Source: Bolinopsis microptera
Lineage: Eukaryota; Ctenophora; Tentaculata; Lobata; Bolinopsidae
DNA: 64,000 bases
Assembly: GCF_026151205.1 (NCBI RefSeq)
Contig: NC_087073.1
Coordinates: 1,238,001-1,302,000, forward strand
Reading direction: 5' to 3'
The notes beneath the pieces are model-generated. The model saw nothing but the letters and a program-made list of their open reading frames with translations, searched no databases and was not told the DNA's origin. Shown one piece after another: positions 21,226 to 30,895 of this stretch. The translations under genes and the position numbers were made by a program. The number at the start of each line of letters is the position of its first letter. The first letter of the stretch is position 1.

Positions 21226-21570
21226 TTGTCAAAGGAAGAGACTGAGGACCTACAATTTTTTTGTAACTTGAGTGACTCAAAACAACAGAGTAACACCCTT
21301 GAAGAAAAGAAGTTCTTCCAGTTTGTCATGAAAACAGGAAGCAACCTCAAAAGCCGGTTGGTTAAGGTGAAAGACATAGCTCTGGGGAATAAGCACGGTC
21401 AAACAAAGCCGTGTATAAAGAAGAACTGTGCAACGTGTGAGTCTATTGATAATGTTACACAAATCAGCATCAATGGGAAACGGATAAAACCAGCACCAGG
21501 TACATGCATCACATACAACATTGTTATGATTGTTACTAACGTTGTTACCTACCTTAGCATGGAGCTTTAG
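21226..21570 (+). pseudogene. Probable PLE endonuclease linker fragment (second PLE family)
   Basis: The ORF carries NLKSRLVKVKDIALGN, a CIKKNCATCESI Cys motif and INGKRIKPAPGTCITYNIV. This resembles the zinc-binding linker just before the GIY-YIG domain in some PLE families, and differs from the family at 0.7-4.0 kb. It stops before any GIY-YIG core. It is wedged between the LINE and the Gypsy element. The family call is from motif pattern only. Confidence 0.45.
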
Positions 21571-21653
21571 CTTACTCTTATCACAAAGGTGAGAGTAGAT
21601 ATATTTCATTGCTGACTGAAGTGACTACGATCTACGCACCAGAAGAGTAAAGA

Positions 21654-22812
21654 GTGGAGACGGCTATGGAAGAACAAATGAAATCAGTGCAGGCCAGTTT
21701 GGTTTTGTTGTTGAAGCACAACAAGGAAATGTCTGAGAAGATCACAGCCCTGGAAGTAGAGAACCGGGAGATCAAGAAGAATGCTGGCAATGTTCAGGAG
21801 CGAATCCAGGAGAATAAAGCGAAGTGGGAGGAGATGAGAAAGGGAGCAGTAGAGTTGTTCCAGCGGATGACATTTGCACAAGAGGACTTGGCGAATGACA
21901 AGGTCGAGGCTGAATACTTTCAAAAGAGTTGCACAGATACAGTAATAGCCTGTACGAGGCTGACGTGCAGTTATGGCGGAGAAATGGCCCAAGGAAGCAC
22001 CAAGGTGAAACAGGAGCCAATAGAGGAAGAAGTACTGGGGACGCCATACGGGCACGACTGAGAGGGTGTGACTCCCCATCCTACAGGGCTGGGAAGCTGA
22101 CGCTTTGTCTGCAAGGTGAAGCATTTTACTACGTGAATTTTGCGAGCTCCATGCTAAGTCCGTGGAATTACTTGTAAGTAAGTTGAAGGATGCACAGGCA
22201 ATCGAACTGAACATTTTTGGGTTTGATAAGAGTATCCAGGAGCCCAGGGAGACAATCAGTGACTACATGACCCGACTGCAAATGACGGTGAAAGATGCAT
22301 ACGACGGAGATAGCCAATTAGACCTTGACAGAAGGGTGGCATGGAAGTTTGTAAGTGGACTTGGGGAAGAGAGGATCAAGCGGAAGCTGCTAGAGGGTGG
22401 CTGGATGAAGTCACAGCAAGAGGCGAAACCCCTGGAGGACCTCCTGAAGGTAGCGGGGATAGCAAAGAAGACAGATGACACAGTGAAAGCCATGGGTAAG
22501 CATACCGGCAGCATCAACGCAGCACAAGAATATTCGGTTAGCGCGTGGGAGCAGAAGTTATCGTCATTTGGAGGAGACAGGAGGAAGCAATCGTCCGGCG
22601 AGTGAGGCCGGTCGAACAGGAGCAGCAGTTCGAGAGGAAGTGGTGGATCATCAGATGGGCTACCACTAGAGTTCCTCGCATGCTACTACTGTAAAAAGAA
22701 ACACCGAGGGGGATGGTTTCACTGCCCAGTGCGAAAGAAGGAGGACCCTACGTGGATGCCGGCAAGGAGAGGTGACAAGGCTGGAAGAGGAAAGGGTACG
22801 GATTTTCGGTAG
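21654..22812 (+). pseudogene. Ty3/Gypsy gag (element 1), frameshifted
   Basis: Three frames hold the pieces. A coiled-coil N-terminal part lies at 21654-22061 (heptad-like MEEQMKSVQASLVLLLKHNKEM). A bridge at 22030-22177 includes GEAFYYVNFASS. A capsid-like part (22162-22605) is followed, after an in-frame TGA at 22603, by a zinc-knuckle region (CYYCKKKHRGGWFHCP) that ends at 22810. At least two frameshifts and one stop make it non-functional. Gag would form the particle core of the retrotransposon. No 5' LTR could be recognised upstream. Confidence 0.75.
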
Positions 22813-23087
22813 AGCCCCTTATAAACAGGCAGAATGATGGGGGCAAGGAGAAGACTGGAGAGCAACCTAGCAGCAGAGAAGGGGATGAGCATGACGTGAA
22901 ACCTTGGGCATGTGCCAGAGTTTCGGGTCATTACTCCTGAGAAGGGCGGTAAAGGACGGCGGAAGCAGTTACAACAGATAAAGGGAGTCGCTTCAGAAGG
23001 TCTGAACTCGACACCATATATTAGAATTAAGTGTCGAATGCACGAATGGGGTCGAGGAAACTGCACTGTTCGATACAGGGGCTCAGT
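22813..23087 (+). pseudogene. Ty3/Gypsy protease N-terminal part (element 1)
   Basis: One frame contains FDTGAQS at 23068-23088, the aspartic protease active site (DTG). The nested LINE starts right after this motif. The visible ORF from 22912 is in a different frame and then runs into LINE sequence, so its start is meaningless. The rest of the protease lies at 24911-25340. Confidence 0.75.
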
Positions 23088-24910
23088 CCTGATCACAGGA
23101 GCCATCTCCTCCTCACCGACCTGTTACTTAGAGGTCCTCACCCAACTCCCCCCTCTTGACCTCAGGATTCACTCCATTTCTCTTAAAACTTTCCTCAGGC
23201 TTAACATCACTTCGTCCGCCTCAAACGGACTTAGAGACGGAAAGCTGACATCACACTCGATCCTTCTCAATGATCAGCTCAAGAAGATTCTTCCACCTCT
23301 TTCCCTTTTAGACATAGCACCAGCCTCACTCAACCTGTCACAATCCTTCAAAACGGATATACTCGAACGCTCGGTTGCCCTAGTTCAGATCCCTCTCCTT
23401 CATAAACCAGACACTCTAGTGGGGTACACTGACGGCTCGGTGAAGAACAACCTCGCAGGAGCGGGGTTCGTCCTCTATCTAAACTCATCAACTATTTCAG
23501 AACATTTCCACCAACTCGGAAACACCACAACCATCTTCCAAGCAGAGTTAGTAGGTACTGGCTTTACTCCACCTCTGTATCCACCTCTCCAAGACCTTTT
23601 ACGAAGCTACTGAGCTCCACATATGTATCGACAGCAAAGCAGTTCTTCTTGCCTTATCGGTCACTATCACCCGATCCCACCTCATCCTAGACACTCTAGG
23701 AGCCCTCAACGCACTTAGCAGGACGCTATCCGTCACCCTTCACTGGGTACCGGCGCATAGTGGAATACAAGGCAATGATCTCGCAGATTCTCTGGCAAAC
23801 AAAGGATCCGACTCTCCTCCCATTGGACCGCCTCCTTTTGCCCCTTACACTCACTCCTCTCTCTCTAATATTTTAGACAGTTACTTTTCTCGACTTCACT
23901 ATAAACGAATAGTACTCTTCAGATCCTCCACTGATTTTCACCAATCCAACATTATTAGTTTCTTTGACAGACACCTTGACGTTAAACGGCATAATAGAGA
24001 CAATACCAGAATTCTTACCCATCTATTCACAGGATGCAGTTATCTCAGATATTTCCAAAACAAGATTGGCAACGACCCCAACAGCATATGCAAAAAGTGT
24101 GATGAAGACAAGGAAACTACAGCACACTACCTCACAAGCTGTCCAGCATTCTCCATACACAGGAAATACTACCTTGGTAACTATACCATCAGAGAGGATG
24201 CCTTCCATCAAACCTTCTCTATCAGTAACATAGTGGGGTTCGCTAGAGCTACCAAGTATCTAGATTTCTATGAACCCCCTTAGTCTCTTTATCTTAGCCA
24301 TAGTTGACGTAATTGTCCCTCTACCACAATCACCCTCCCCTCCCCAGATCGTGTTCAGACTTGCATCAGGTCCTGCTACTCAGCCAGTTCTAAGGGCTCT
24401 ATAGTCCACTGGACAGACGGCACTCTTAGCTTGACCTAATGCTTCTCTCTCTCTCTCTCCCCCCCCCCCCCCCTTTTTTTCTTCTTTGTTGATTGTGGAA
24501 GGGACAACCACGTTACCTACTCAGTTTCCTTTTATTTCTCATTCACATGATTCAGTGACCTCCCCAGCCCTCTATATCTTTAACATGAGACCTCCCAGGA
24601 CCATAGTATACCATACCAGACATTTCTTTAACTCCTCGTACAGCAAGGTAAATTCAACACGAAGAAGAAAAGAAATAGAGAGAAGAATACGACAGCCATG
24701 GACCTCTACAAAAGACTAACAGAAGGAACATCCCAGTTTGATCTTTCTGAACTATGCATCTTATATCGGTATAGTATTGATATCTATTTATTTCATATTG
24801 TTATTTCTTATCTTTGCTAGTTAATCAGGTTTTTGGGTACCGGGCCATCCTGGTTACCCTGCTATTGGCTGTTCCCCTGGCTTCTGCAGGTCTAGTTTAC
24901 CCATATATAT
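23088..24910 (+). mobile_element. 5'-truncated RNase H LINE nested in the Gypsy protease
   Basis: ATACAGGGGCTCAGT occurs at 23073-23087 and 24911-24925, a 15-bp target duplication. The coding part starts at the RT tail (LITGAISSSPT) and continues into an RNase H domain: YTDGS (Asp), QAEL (Glu), CIDSKA (Asp), WVPAHSGIQGNDLAD (His/Asp). A C-terminal CKKCDEDKETTAHYLTSC zinc motif follows, with the stop at about 24283. One frameshift lies near 23552. This layout fits I/Ingi/R1-related LINEs that encode RNase H. The 3' end is an AT dinucleotide run. A CT/C15/T tract lies at 24443-24480. Confidence 0.88.
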
Positions 24911-25495
24911 ATACAGGGGCTCAGTGGTCATTAATATCTGAAGACTTACTAACAGAACGGGAGAAGGCTACAATGGAGAAATCGGCGCTATGTGGGAGGG
25001 GAGTATCCGGCGAAAGAATACCGGTCACGGGAGAGATACGAAGAACTGTCTCTGTGGGTGGACTGACTTTCGCCCACCAGCGATTCATTGTGGTTGAGGA
25101 GATTATTTGCTCGACAGGGACAAAAGGAAATCGCGGCATGTACGGAATCGCGATTTTTCCCATTATTTGCGACAAATTTTATGTATAGTTTAATGTATAG
25201 CCTGTTAAATCTCGCGGTATCGCGATTTTTGGCCAAAATAATCGCGAAATCCTTTTGTCCCTGTTGCTCGATGATATTGGGGATAGATTTCTGGTCTAGG
25301 ATAGCCAACATATCATTAGACTTCAAAAAGAGTGTGATGACTATCAATGGTAACAGTGAAGAGATAGAGTTGCTATGCCACCCAGCCGCAAGCAGGAGCA
25401 GTGTCGCAGGGACCACTGAGGATGAGAACTTAGTGGAAGTGGTAATGGATGCCGAATGTAAGATCCCTACCAGGAGTGAGGCGTTAGTGACATGA
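24911..25495 (+). pseudogene. Ty3/Gypsy protease C-terminal part (element 1), split by a MITE
   Basis: After the duplicated TGAQ motif come SLISEDLLTE, GEIRRTVSVGGLTFAHQ and, beyond the MITE, MILGIDFW. The last corresponds to the flap-to-LLGxD part of retropepsins. The MITE at 25115-25263 shifts the frame, so the two visible ORFs (to 25188, and 25088-25495) each hold half. Together with the LINE, the protease is broken twice. Confidence 0.75.
25115..25263. mobile_element. 149-bp hAT-like MITE
   Basis: Its termini CAGGGACAAAAGGA...TCCTTTTGTCCCTG are perfect 14-bp inverted repeats, extending with mismatches to about 21 bp. TTGCTCGA is duplicated at 25107-25114 and 25264-25271 (8 bp). CAGGG termini and an 8-bp duplication are typical of hAT elements. 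It is non-coding. A second internal inverted pair (TCGCGATTTTT) lies inside. Confidence 0.9.
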
Positions 25496-25800
25496 TGCTA
25501 GGAGTATATGGGTAAGGAGTATATGGTCCAACCGATAACGTTTGACGATAAGCTAGTGAGCACGCCTTACGGGATTGTTCTGGGAACAAAGAGCGGTAAG
25601 GTACAGATCAGGGTAGCAAATGTAGGAGAGGAAGAAGTGACCCTGACAGAAGGGAATCCCATTGCTACAGTTGAACTTGGGAACGTATGGGTATCGAACC
25701 ACAACGCGGGTAAAGCGTTTACCAGGGCTACAAGGAAAGGTAAAGAAACGGAATTGAATGAGTTGGTGTGCAGTGAGCTGGAGCCGAGCAAGTAGGGTCA
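25496..25800 (+). pseudogene. Ty3/Gypsy pol linker between protease and RT
   Basis: The ORF at 25508-25795 (VRVGN-like PYGIVLGTKSGKVQIRVANV, NPIATVELGNV) resembles the linker domain seen upstream of RT in many Ty3/Gypsy elements. It ends at a TAG at 25793. The RT ORF follows 40 bp later. Confidence 0.6.
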
Positions 25801-25801
25801 G

Positions 25802-26449
25802 CTTATAGGACTTCTAAACAGATATGAAGGTGTGTTCTATAAGGGAGGAGAGCTGCCTATTGTTATAGTGGGTGTGGAGCACACCATAAGGTTAAAGGAG
25901 GACAGCTCATCAGTAGTGAGCAAGCCAAGGAGGTTGTCAAAAGAGTTGGCCGATGACGTCCGTGAACAAGTCGATGAGCTACTCAAACAAGGAGTAGTCA
26001 GGGAATCTAACAGCCAATGGGCTTCACCCATAGTGTGTGCACGCAAGAAAGACGGGAGCCTGAGGATGGCGATTGATTATCGGATGACCAATGAGACGTC
26101 AAATACAGCGACATTACATCCAATACTGCTCATTGATGATCTTTTGGATAGGCTGGGGAAGGCTAAATACTTTGCAGTCCTTGATGCAAAGTCGGGATAC
26201 CGCACCAGTTACCACTCTGTAGTCCGGAAGGAGGATTCGGAGACAACAGCATTTGTAGTACCATGGGGGCATTATGAGTTCGCAGGAAGAATCCCGTTTG
26301 GTTTGAAAGGTGCGGGATATTCGTTCCAAAGGATGATGTCAGTGATCTTGGGGAGTTCAAACTTCGTTGATGCACTGTGCTATTTGGACGACATCCTAGT
26401 TTGGGGGGAAACTTGGGAGGTATTCATGAAACGGCTCAAGAAGGTGTAG
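25802..26449 (+). pseudogene. Ty3/Gypsy reverse transcriptase (element 1)
   Basis: RT motifs are in order: VDELLKQGVVRESNSQWASP, KKDGSLRMAIDYRMTN, YFAVLDAKSGY (first catalytic Asp), FGLKGAGYSFQRMM and CYLDDILVW with the YLDD palm motif. A TAG at 26447 follows. The next 140 bp hold only a shortened connection domain (ELRRALGAFGY), which suggests a deletion of the region between palm and thumb. The motif FGLKGA is near the usual FGL.NAP form. The copy is inactive. Confidence 0.88.
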
Positions 26450-27124
26450 GAAAAGGTGAAGGATACAGGCCTGGCCTTGGCATCGAGGAGCATAGAGCAC
26501 CCTCATAATGTACGAGAGCTTAGAAGGGCTTTAGGTGCGTTTGGCTACGTGCATTGTGGCTACCAGGATTGTCACAGATTGCTAGGCCATGTATATTGCG
26601 ATCACGGACCAGCCGTATGCCCGGCTGAAGTGGACGGGGGAAATGGATGAATCATTTTCAACAATAAATAAATTGATTGCAGACGCAGTGTCGTTGAGTT
26701 TGCCCGACATGGATAAGCCATTCACCTTAGTAACAGACTGTAGTCAGATGGCAGCGGGAGCCATGCTGGCACAGAAGTGCATGGAAGCACCGGATACCTT
26801 GAAGCCTGTGGCATTCTACCACCACGCGTTATCCAAAGCAGAACAGGGATACTCAGCTACTGAGAAGGAGTTCTTGGCGATGGTTAAGGCGGTAGTGAAG
26901 TTCAGAGTGTATCTAGGCAAGCAGCTCAACCTTATTACGGACCACCTATCACTGAGTTGGCTTCGTTCACTTGAACCTGAGAATGACACGGGGAGAGGGG
27001 GACGTTGGCTAGACCTGATTCAGCAGTTTGATATGAAAGTCACTCATAAGAAAGGGAAAAGCCCAGAGATGAGAATAGCTGATTACCTTTCACGGGTCTA
27101 ATGTGACGGAAATGTAGCTGTGAA
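26450..27124 (+). pseudogene. Ty3/Gypsy connection and RNase H (element 1)
   Basis: From about 26589 the ORF has FTLVTDCSQMAAGAML (first Asp), SATEKEFLAMVKAVVKFRVYL (Glu), NLITDHLSLSWL (Asp), and HKKGKSPEMRIADYLSRV (His/Asp). This is the usual order of Ty3/Gypsy RNase H. An in-frame TAA at 27099-27101 precedes the long-TIR insertion at 27134. The same frame carries on after it at 30259. The first Asp motif reads TDCS rather than TDAS. Confidence 0.85.
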
Positions 27125-27953
27125 AGACCGTAGTAGGGCCTGTCGTGATATCATGGATCGCTTAGGTTCCACCAGGATCTGGTAGTCCTCATAATTCTGC
27201 GGCCTCTATGTGTCGTCATCTCGCACAACTCCGAAAAACCGTTGTGAGTTTGGCATGTGAAAATTTGCAGTCCTCCAGACATCGATTGGGTTAACGAGTT
27301 GTCGTACGTCACCTCAAGATCGGGTGACAGGGGGCTGAACAGGCCAGAACCCAATTGATTGGGTCTGAGGTCACGTGATTATGAGCCTGAGGTCACGTGA
27401 CTATGATGTCACCAGAGCTCGTTCTGCGTTTCCCGCTCTTTGGACCAGGTGAGCTTGCATGCTTATGAAAGTGGGTGTAAGTACAGCTGTACTGTAGTTA
27501 CATCCAATTACCCCTAATAGAATGAAGATTTATTTTCTGACAGAAAGCTAGAAATTTACCAAAATATCGACTTAGTTCAAAATTTATTTTGATGATCACT
27601 CCTGACCTAAAATTGCACGAGAAATCGATTAAACTTGGTTTCAGAACTTAGCAATGCTTCCTTATGCCTTAAAATCCATTTTTATCGATACAATAAACAT
27701 TTTGATCCTGTGGATTAATTAGTAACAGGTAACAAATGCACAAAAAAAACCATCGCACTTACATTGCATTCTTAACAGGTCGATTTCGAGTGACCAATAA
27801 TCGTCGTGATGATATTTATACGTCATGCGTTCCTGATCATCATCAGCAATCAAGAGACAGGAGCGGCGATTGCTTTAAATCAACGGTTTACGTTATTTTT
27901 GTGAATTCGACCCCTGTTTTAACGGTTATCACACTTTGTCATTGAATGTATTG

Positions 27954-29023
27954 AGGATAGCTTTACAAATAAGAGGACCAGTAAATAAAATTGTCACAAG
28001 TGTTTCTCTCATTCACTTTCGATAAGACACAATGAAAATTCTTACTTAACCATAAGATTCGGAATTTTTCAACATTTGAAGAATATCGGCATTTTATAAA
28101 ATGTAAGTTCAATTTTTACAAAAAATCAACGAATCGTATGGTCGACAGGTTCAAGTCTACTAGCAGGAACCCGTCTAACCCATTTTGACAGGTCACGGGA
28201 CCACCACGAATTGAATTATAAAGATCTATCCAAATTCCACGAAGACTACGGACCAAGTTTAAATACTTCATTATAGTTGGATTCGGGAAGCAGTTCAATT
28301 GTGCTTTGCACGGAACAACTTATATCACGAGACCGCCATTTCTGTTGAACCGAGAGATTGCAAATCAAACTAGTTTCAATTTCAGATCACCTTTTATGTG
28401 TTCATTTGTGGTGGACTGGTCAGTATACAAACGTGGCACGTGCGGGTATATCTCTCAGTTTGAGTTACGAATTGCTTCATGCCTGAGTTAAGTAATTCTT
28501 TGTGGTAGACTTGCTTTCGATTAAAACTTCATTAAATGAAATCGCTTTAGGGACATGTGTCAAAACTTCATTACTACTAACGCGCACCAATTAGACACCA
28601 CCCTTGCAGTTGCTCTATGTAGTCGAGTTTTTCTCAGTCAGATTTGGTTGACTGTTATTTCTTTTTGAGGTCTCGACAAACAGCTGATCATACGGTAGGC
28701 GTATGCGCGCTATATCTACGCCTTTGGCAAGATCATAGGACATAGAAGTTCAAGGAAATTTAACAACCATAACTTTAAACTTACTTGCTGGACAACAAAC
28801 GCAGCCACGTCGTAATTCTCCCAATAACTGCTGTGTAGAAGAGCTGGCAGGATGAGAGAAGGAAAAGAGCGCAGAGCTTCAGGATAGCTTTACAAATAAG
28901 AAGACCAGTAAATAAAATTGTCACAAGTGTTTCTCTCATTCACTTTCGATAAGACACAATGAAAATTCTTACTTAACCATAAGATTCGGAATTTTTCAAC
29001 CGTTGAAGAATATCGGGCATTTT
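27954..29023 (+). repeat. 142-bp direct repeat pair inside the long-TIR transposon
   Basis: Positions 27954-28095 and 28881-29023 are nearly identical (AGGATAGCTTTACAAATAAG to GAATATCGG-CATTTT). The 785 bp between them is AT-rich with no clear ORF and includes a Helitron-like 3' end at 28160 (CTAGCAGGAACCCG, minus strand). The pair could be a tandem duplication, or repeats left by an element of unknown class. Confidence 0.8.
28160..28200 (-). mobile_element. Truncated Helitron-like 3' end
   Basis: The plus strand reads ACTAGCAGGAACCCGT, the same terminus as the insertion at 16774 (minus strand ...CTAG followed by T). Past AACCC the two diverge, and the TCTTACTATA 5' end is not found nearby. 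Confidence 0.5.
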
Positions 29024-29710
29024 TCAGAATTTGGCCGCCAAATTTTGTTAAAGGCCTAACTTAAAATTCTAATACAAAACTTAAGGTCATGAGGCGATTC
29101 TACGTCGATTCTGAAAATTTCATGAAAAAATATTGAAACCCTATTGAGTTCTATTGTTTTGAGCGAAGTCAGTTTTGCAAATATCGCGAACTGATATAAT
29201 ATGGGCGATTTTGTTCATTTTTGCAACTATTTGAACACAGAATCCACAGTTAGGTAGATATTGAGCTGATAATCATAGAGAATGTGTAGTATAGGCTTAC
29301 CTTCCATATAAAGTTGGTTTCATTCAAAAATATGGATATTTGACCAATTTATGGGCCAAAATCGATCAAATTTGGTGCGTATGCCCAAATATGGTCATAT
29401 GGTTTTTGGCTCATAACTCAGTCATTTTTTGTCCAATCTTGATGAAAATTCATATACGAGTTCAGGGGACCACTAGCTACAAACAGAGCACCTAAAATTT
29501 GGGTTTTGGGCATGTTCATGGTATTTGGCTAAATTGGGCCTGATTTGGACCAAATATGGGCGTGGCTGCCCCGCGGGCACCGTTTGGCGGTTGGGGTCCG
29601 GGACCCCCTCAAAAGTTCGGTCACCGGTCCTAGTTTGTTGGTTAACTATCTCGAAACTAAGTTTCACAAAAAAAATCAGGGTGAACCCCCCCCCCCCCCC
29701 CCCCCCCCCC
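29024..29710. other. Non-coding interior ending in a C25 run
   Basis: AT-rich then GC-richer sequence without a believable ORF. 29686-29710 is a run of 25 C followed by TTAA. This mirrors the TTAA plus G25 run at 9994-10022. Confidence 0.6.
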
Positions 29711-30258
29711 TTAAGGCATAAGGAAGCATTGTTGAGTTCTGAAACCAAGTTTAATCGATTTCTCGTGCAATTTTAGGTTAGGAGTGATCATCAAAATAAA
29801 TTTTGAGCAAAGTCGATACTTTGGTAAATTTCTAGCTTTCTGTCAGAAAATAAATCTTCATTCTATTAGGGGTAATTGGATGTAACTACAGTACAGCTGT
29901 ACTTACACCCACTTTCACAAGCATGCAAGCTCACCTGGTCCAAAGAGCGGGAAACGGAGAACGAGCTCTGGTGACGTCATAGTCACGTGACCTCAGGCTC
30001 ATAATCACGTGACCTCAGACCCAATCAATTGGGTTCTGGCCTGTTCAGCCCCCTGTCACCCGATCTTGAGGTGACGTACGACAACTCGTTAACCCAATCG
30101 ATGTCTGGAGGGCTGCAAATTTTCACATGCCAAACTCACAACGGTTTTTCGGAGTTGTGCGAGATGACGACACATAGAGGCCGCAGAATTATGAGGACTA
30201 CCAGATCCTGGTGGAACCTAAGCGATCCATGATATCACGACAGGCCCTAAGACCGTAG

Positions 30259-30367
30259 CGAAGTTTTTGTCGTGATGACCGCTGGAGGCGAGGAGGCGAT
30301 AACTGTCAGTCGAGAACAGATCCTGAGCGAGCAGAGCAATGACGCAACAGTACAGATGATGCGTAAG
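30259..30367 (+). pseudogene. Ty3/Gypsy pre-integrase remnant (element 1)
   Basis: It continues the RNase H frame across the 9-bp duplication (EVFVVMTAGGEE...REQILSEQSNDATVQMM), the usual lead-in to the integrase HHCC domain. At about 30367 the sequence switches to the zinc-finger cluster spacer, so integrase and 3' LTR are absent. The visible ORF at 30272-30481 is a chimera of both. Confidence 0.65.
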
Positions 30368-30895
30368 CTACTCCAAAAAATAAGGCAGAATAATCCAGGA
30401 ATAGATATCCTGCTGCAATATGAACAGTACATTCACAGTAATCACAAAATTGTGAATAATACCTTAAATAAGTTGTTATAACAAATAAAACTGTGAAATT
30501 AAACAGCCCCCACCAGATGCAGGGAACCTCAATCAGTACATGTTATAAAATATTTTAAAATTAAAGGGAGTAGTTTAAATAGCACAAGTGCCATACAGTA
30601 ATTGCGTGCCTCAAGTAAATGTTAAAGAGTTGTAAGTGTCTTTCTAAAAATCTCGCTAAAGTTAATACAGTAATACCTCAATTTACCACAAAGTTTGAGA
30701 GAAAGGAAGTGGCAGTGGTTAATCGGGGTTTTGATAGTTTACATAATGTATTCGAAGCCCTGTTTAGGGAAAGGAAATTTCTGTGGTAATTCGGGTGTGC
30801 AGGAAATTGGGAGAAATAAATTTGGGATCACTGTAGTTCAATCTTTCAATGACATTTCTTTTCGATATGTAAACGTCTATTTGCATTAATGGGCA
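30368..30895. repeat. Zinc-finger cluster spacer, copy 1
   Basis: It begins AAGCTACTCCAAAAAATAAGG and shares about 520 bp with the spacers at 33478, 35309, 36911, 38822 and 40717. It lies on the far side of the Gypsy remnant with no zinc-finger gene directly to its left. It therefore marks the left edge of the cluster, perhaps a lost sixth unit. Confidence 0.8.

Larger units (their letters stand above)
27134..30249. mobile_element. Complete 3.1-kb long-TIR transposon (Mutator-like, non-autonomous)
   Basis: Two arms of 539 bp (27134-27672 and 29711-30249) are inverted copies, starting TAGGGCCTGTCGTGATATC. AGACCGTAG is duplicated at 27125-27133 and 30250-30258 (9 bp). A 9-bp duplication with long TIRs fits Mutator-like elements; this is inference, as no transposase is present. 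Each arm carries two TCACGTGA boxes; the right arm has a perfect TGACGTCA at 29972 and the left a one-base variant. The interior holds a direct repeat pair, a truncated Helitron 3' end, and a C25 run beside the right arm. The same 67-residue ORF in both arms is a palindrome by-product. Confidence 0.85.

Noticed and set aside
24814-24910. Signal-peptide-like start (LLLAVPLASA) of a secreted protein
   Set aside because: It lies in the 3' end of the nested LINE and fuses by chance to the Gypsy protease remnant.
27151-30232. Identical 67-codon ORFs in the two transposon arms (27151-27354 minus, 30029-30232 plus)
   Set aside because: The arms are inverted copies, so any ORF appears twice; no motif and no conservation evidence.
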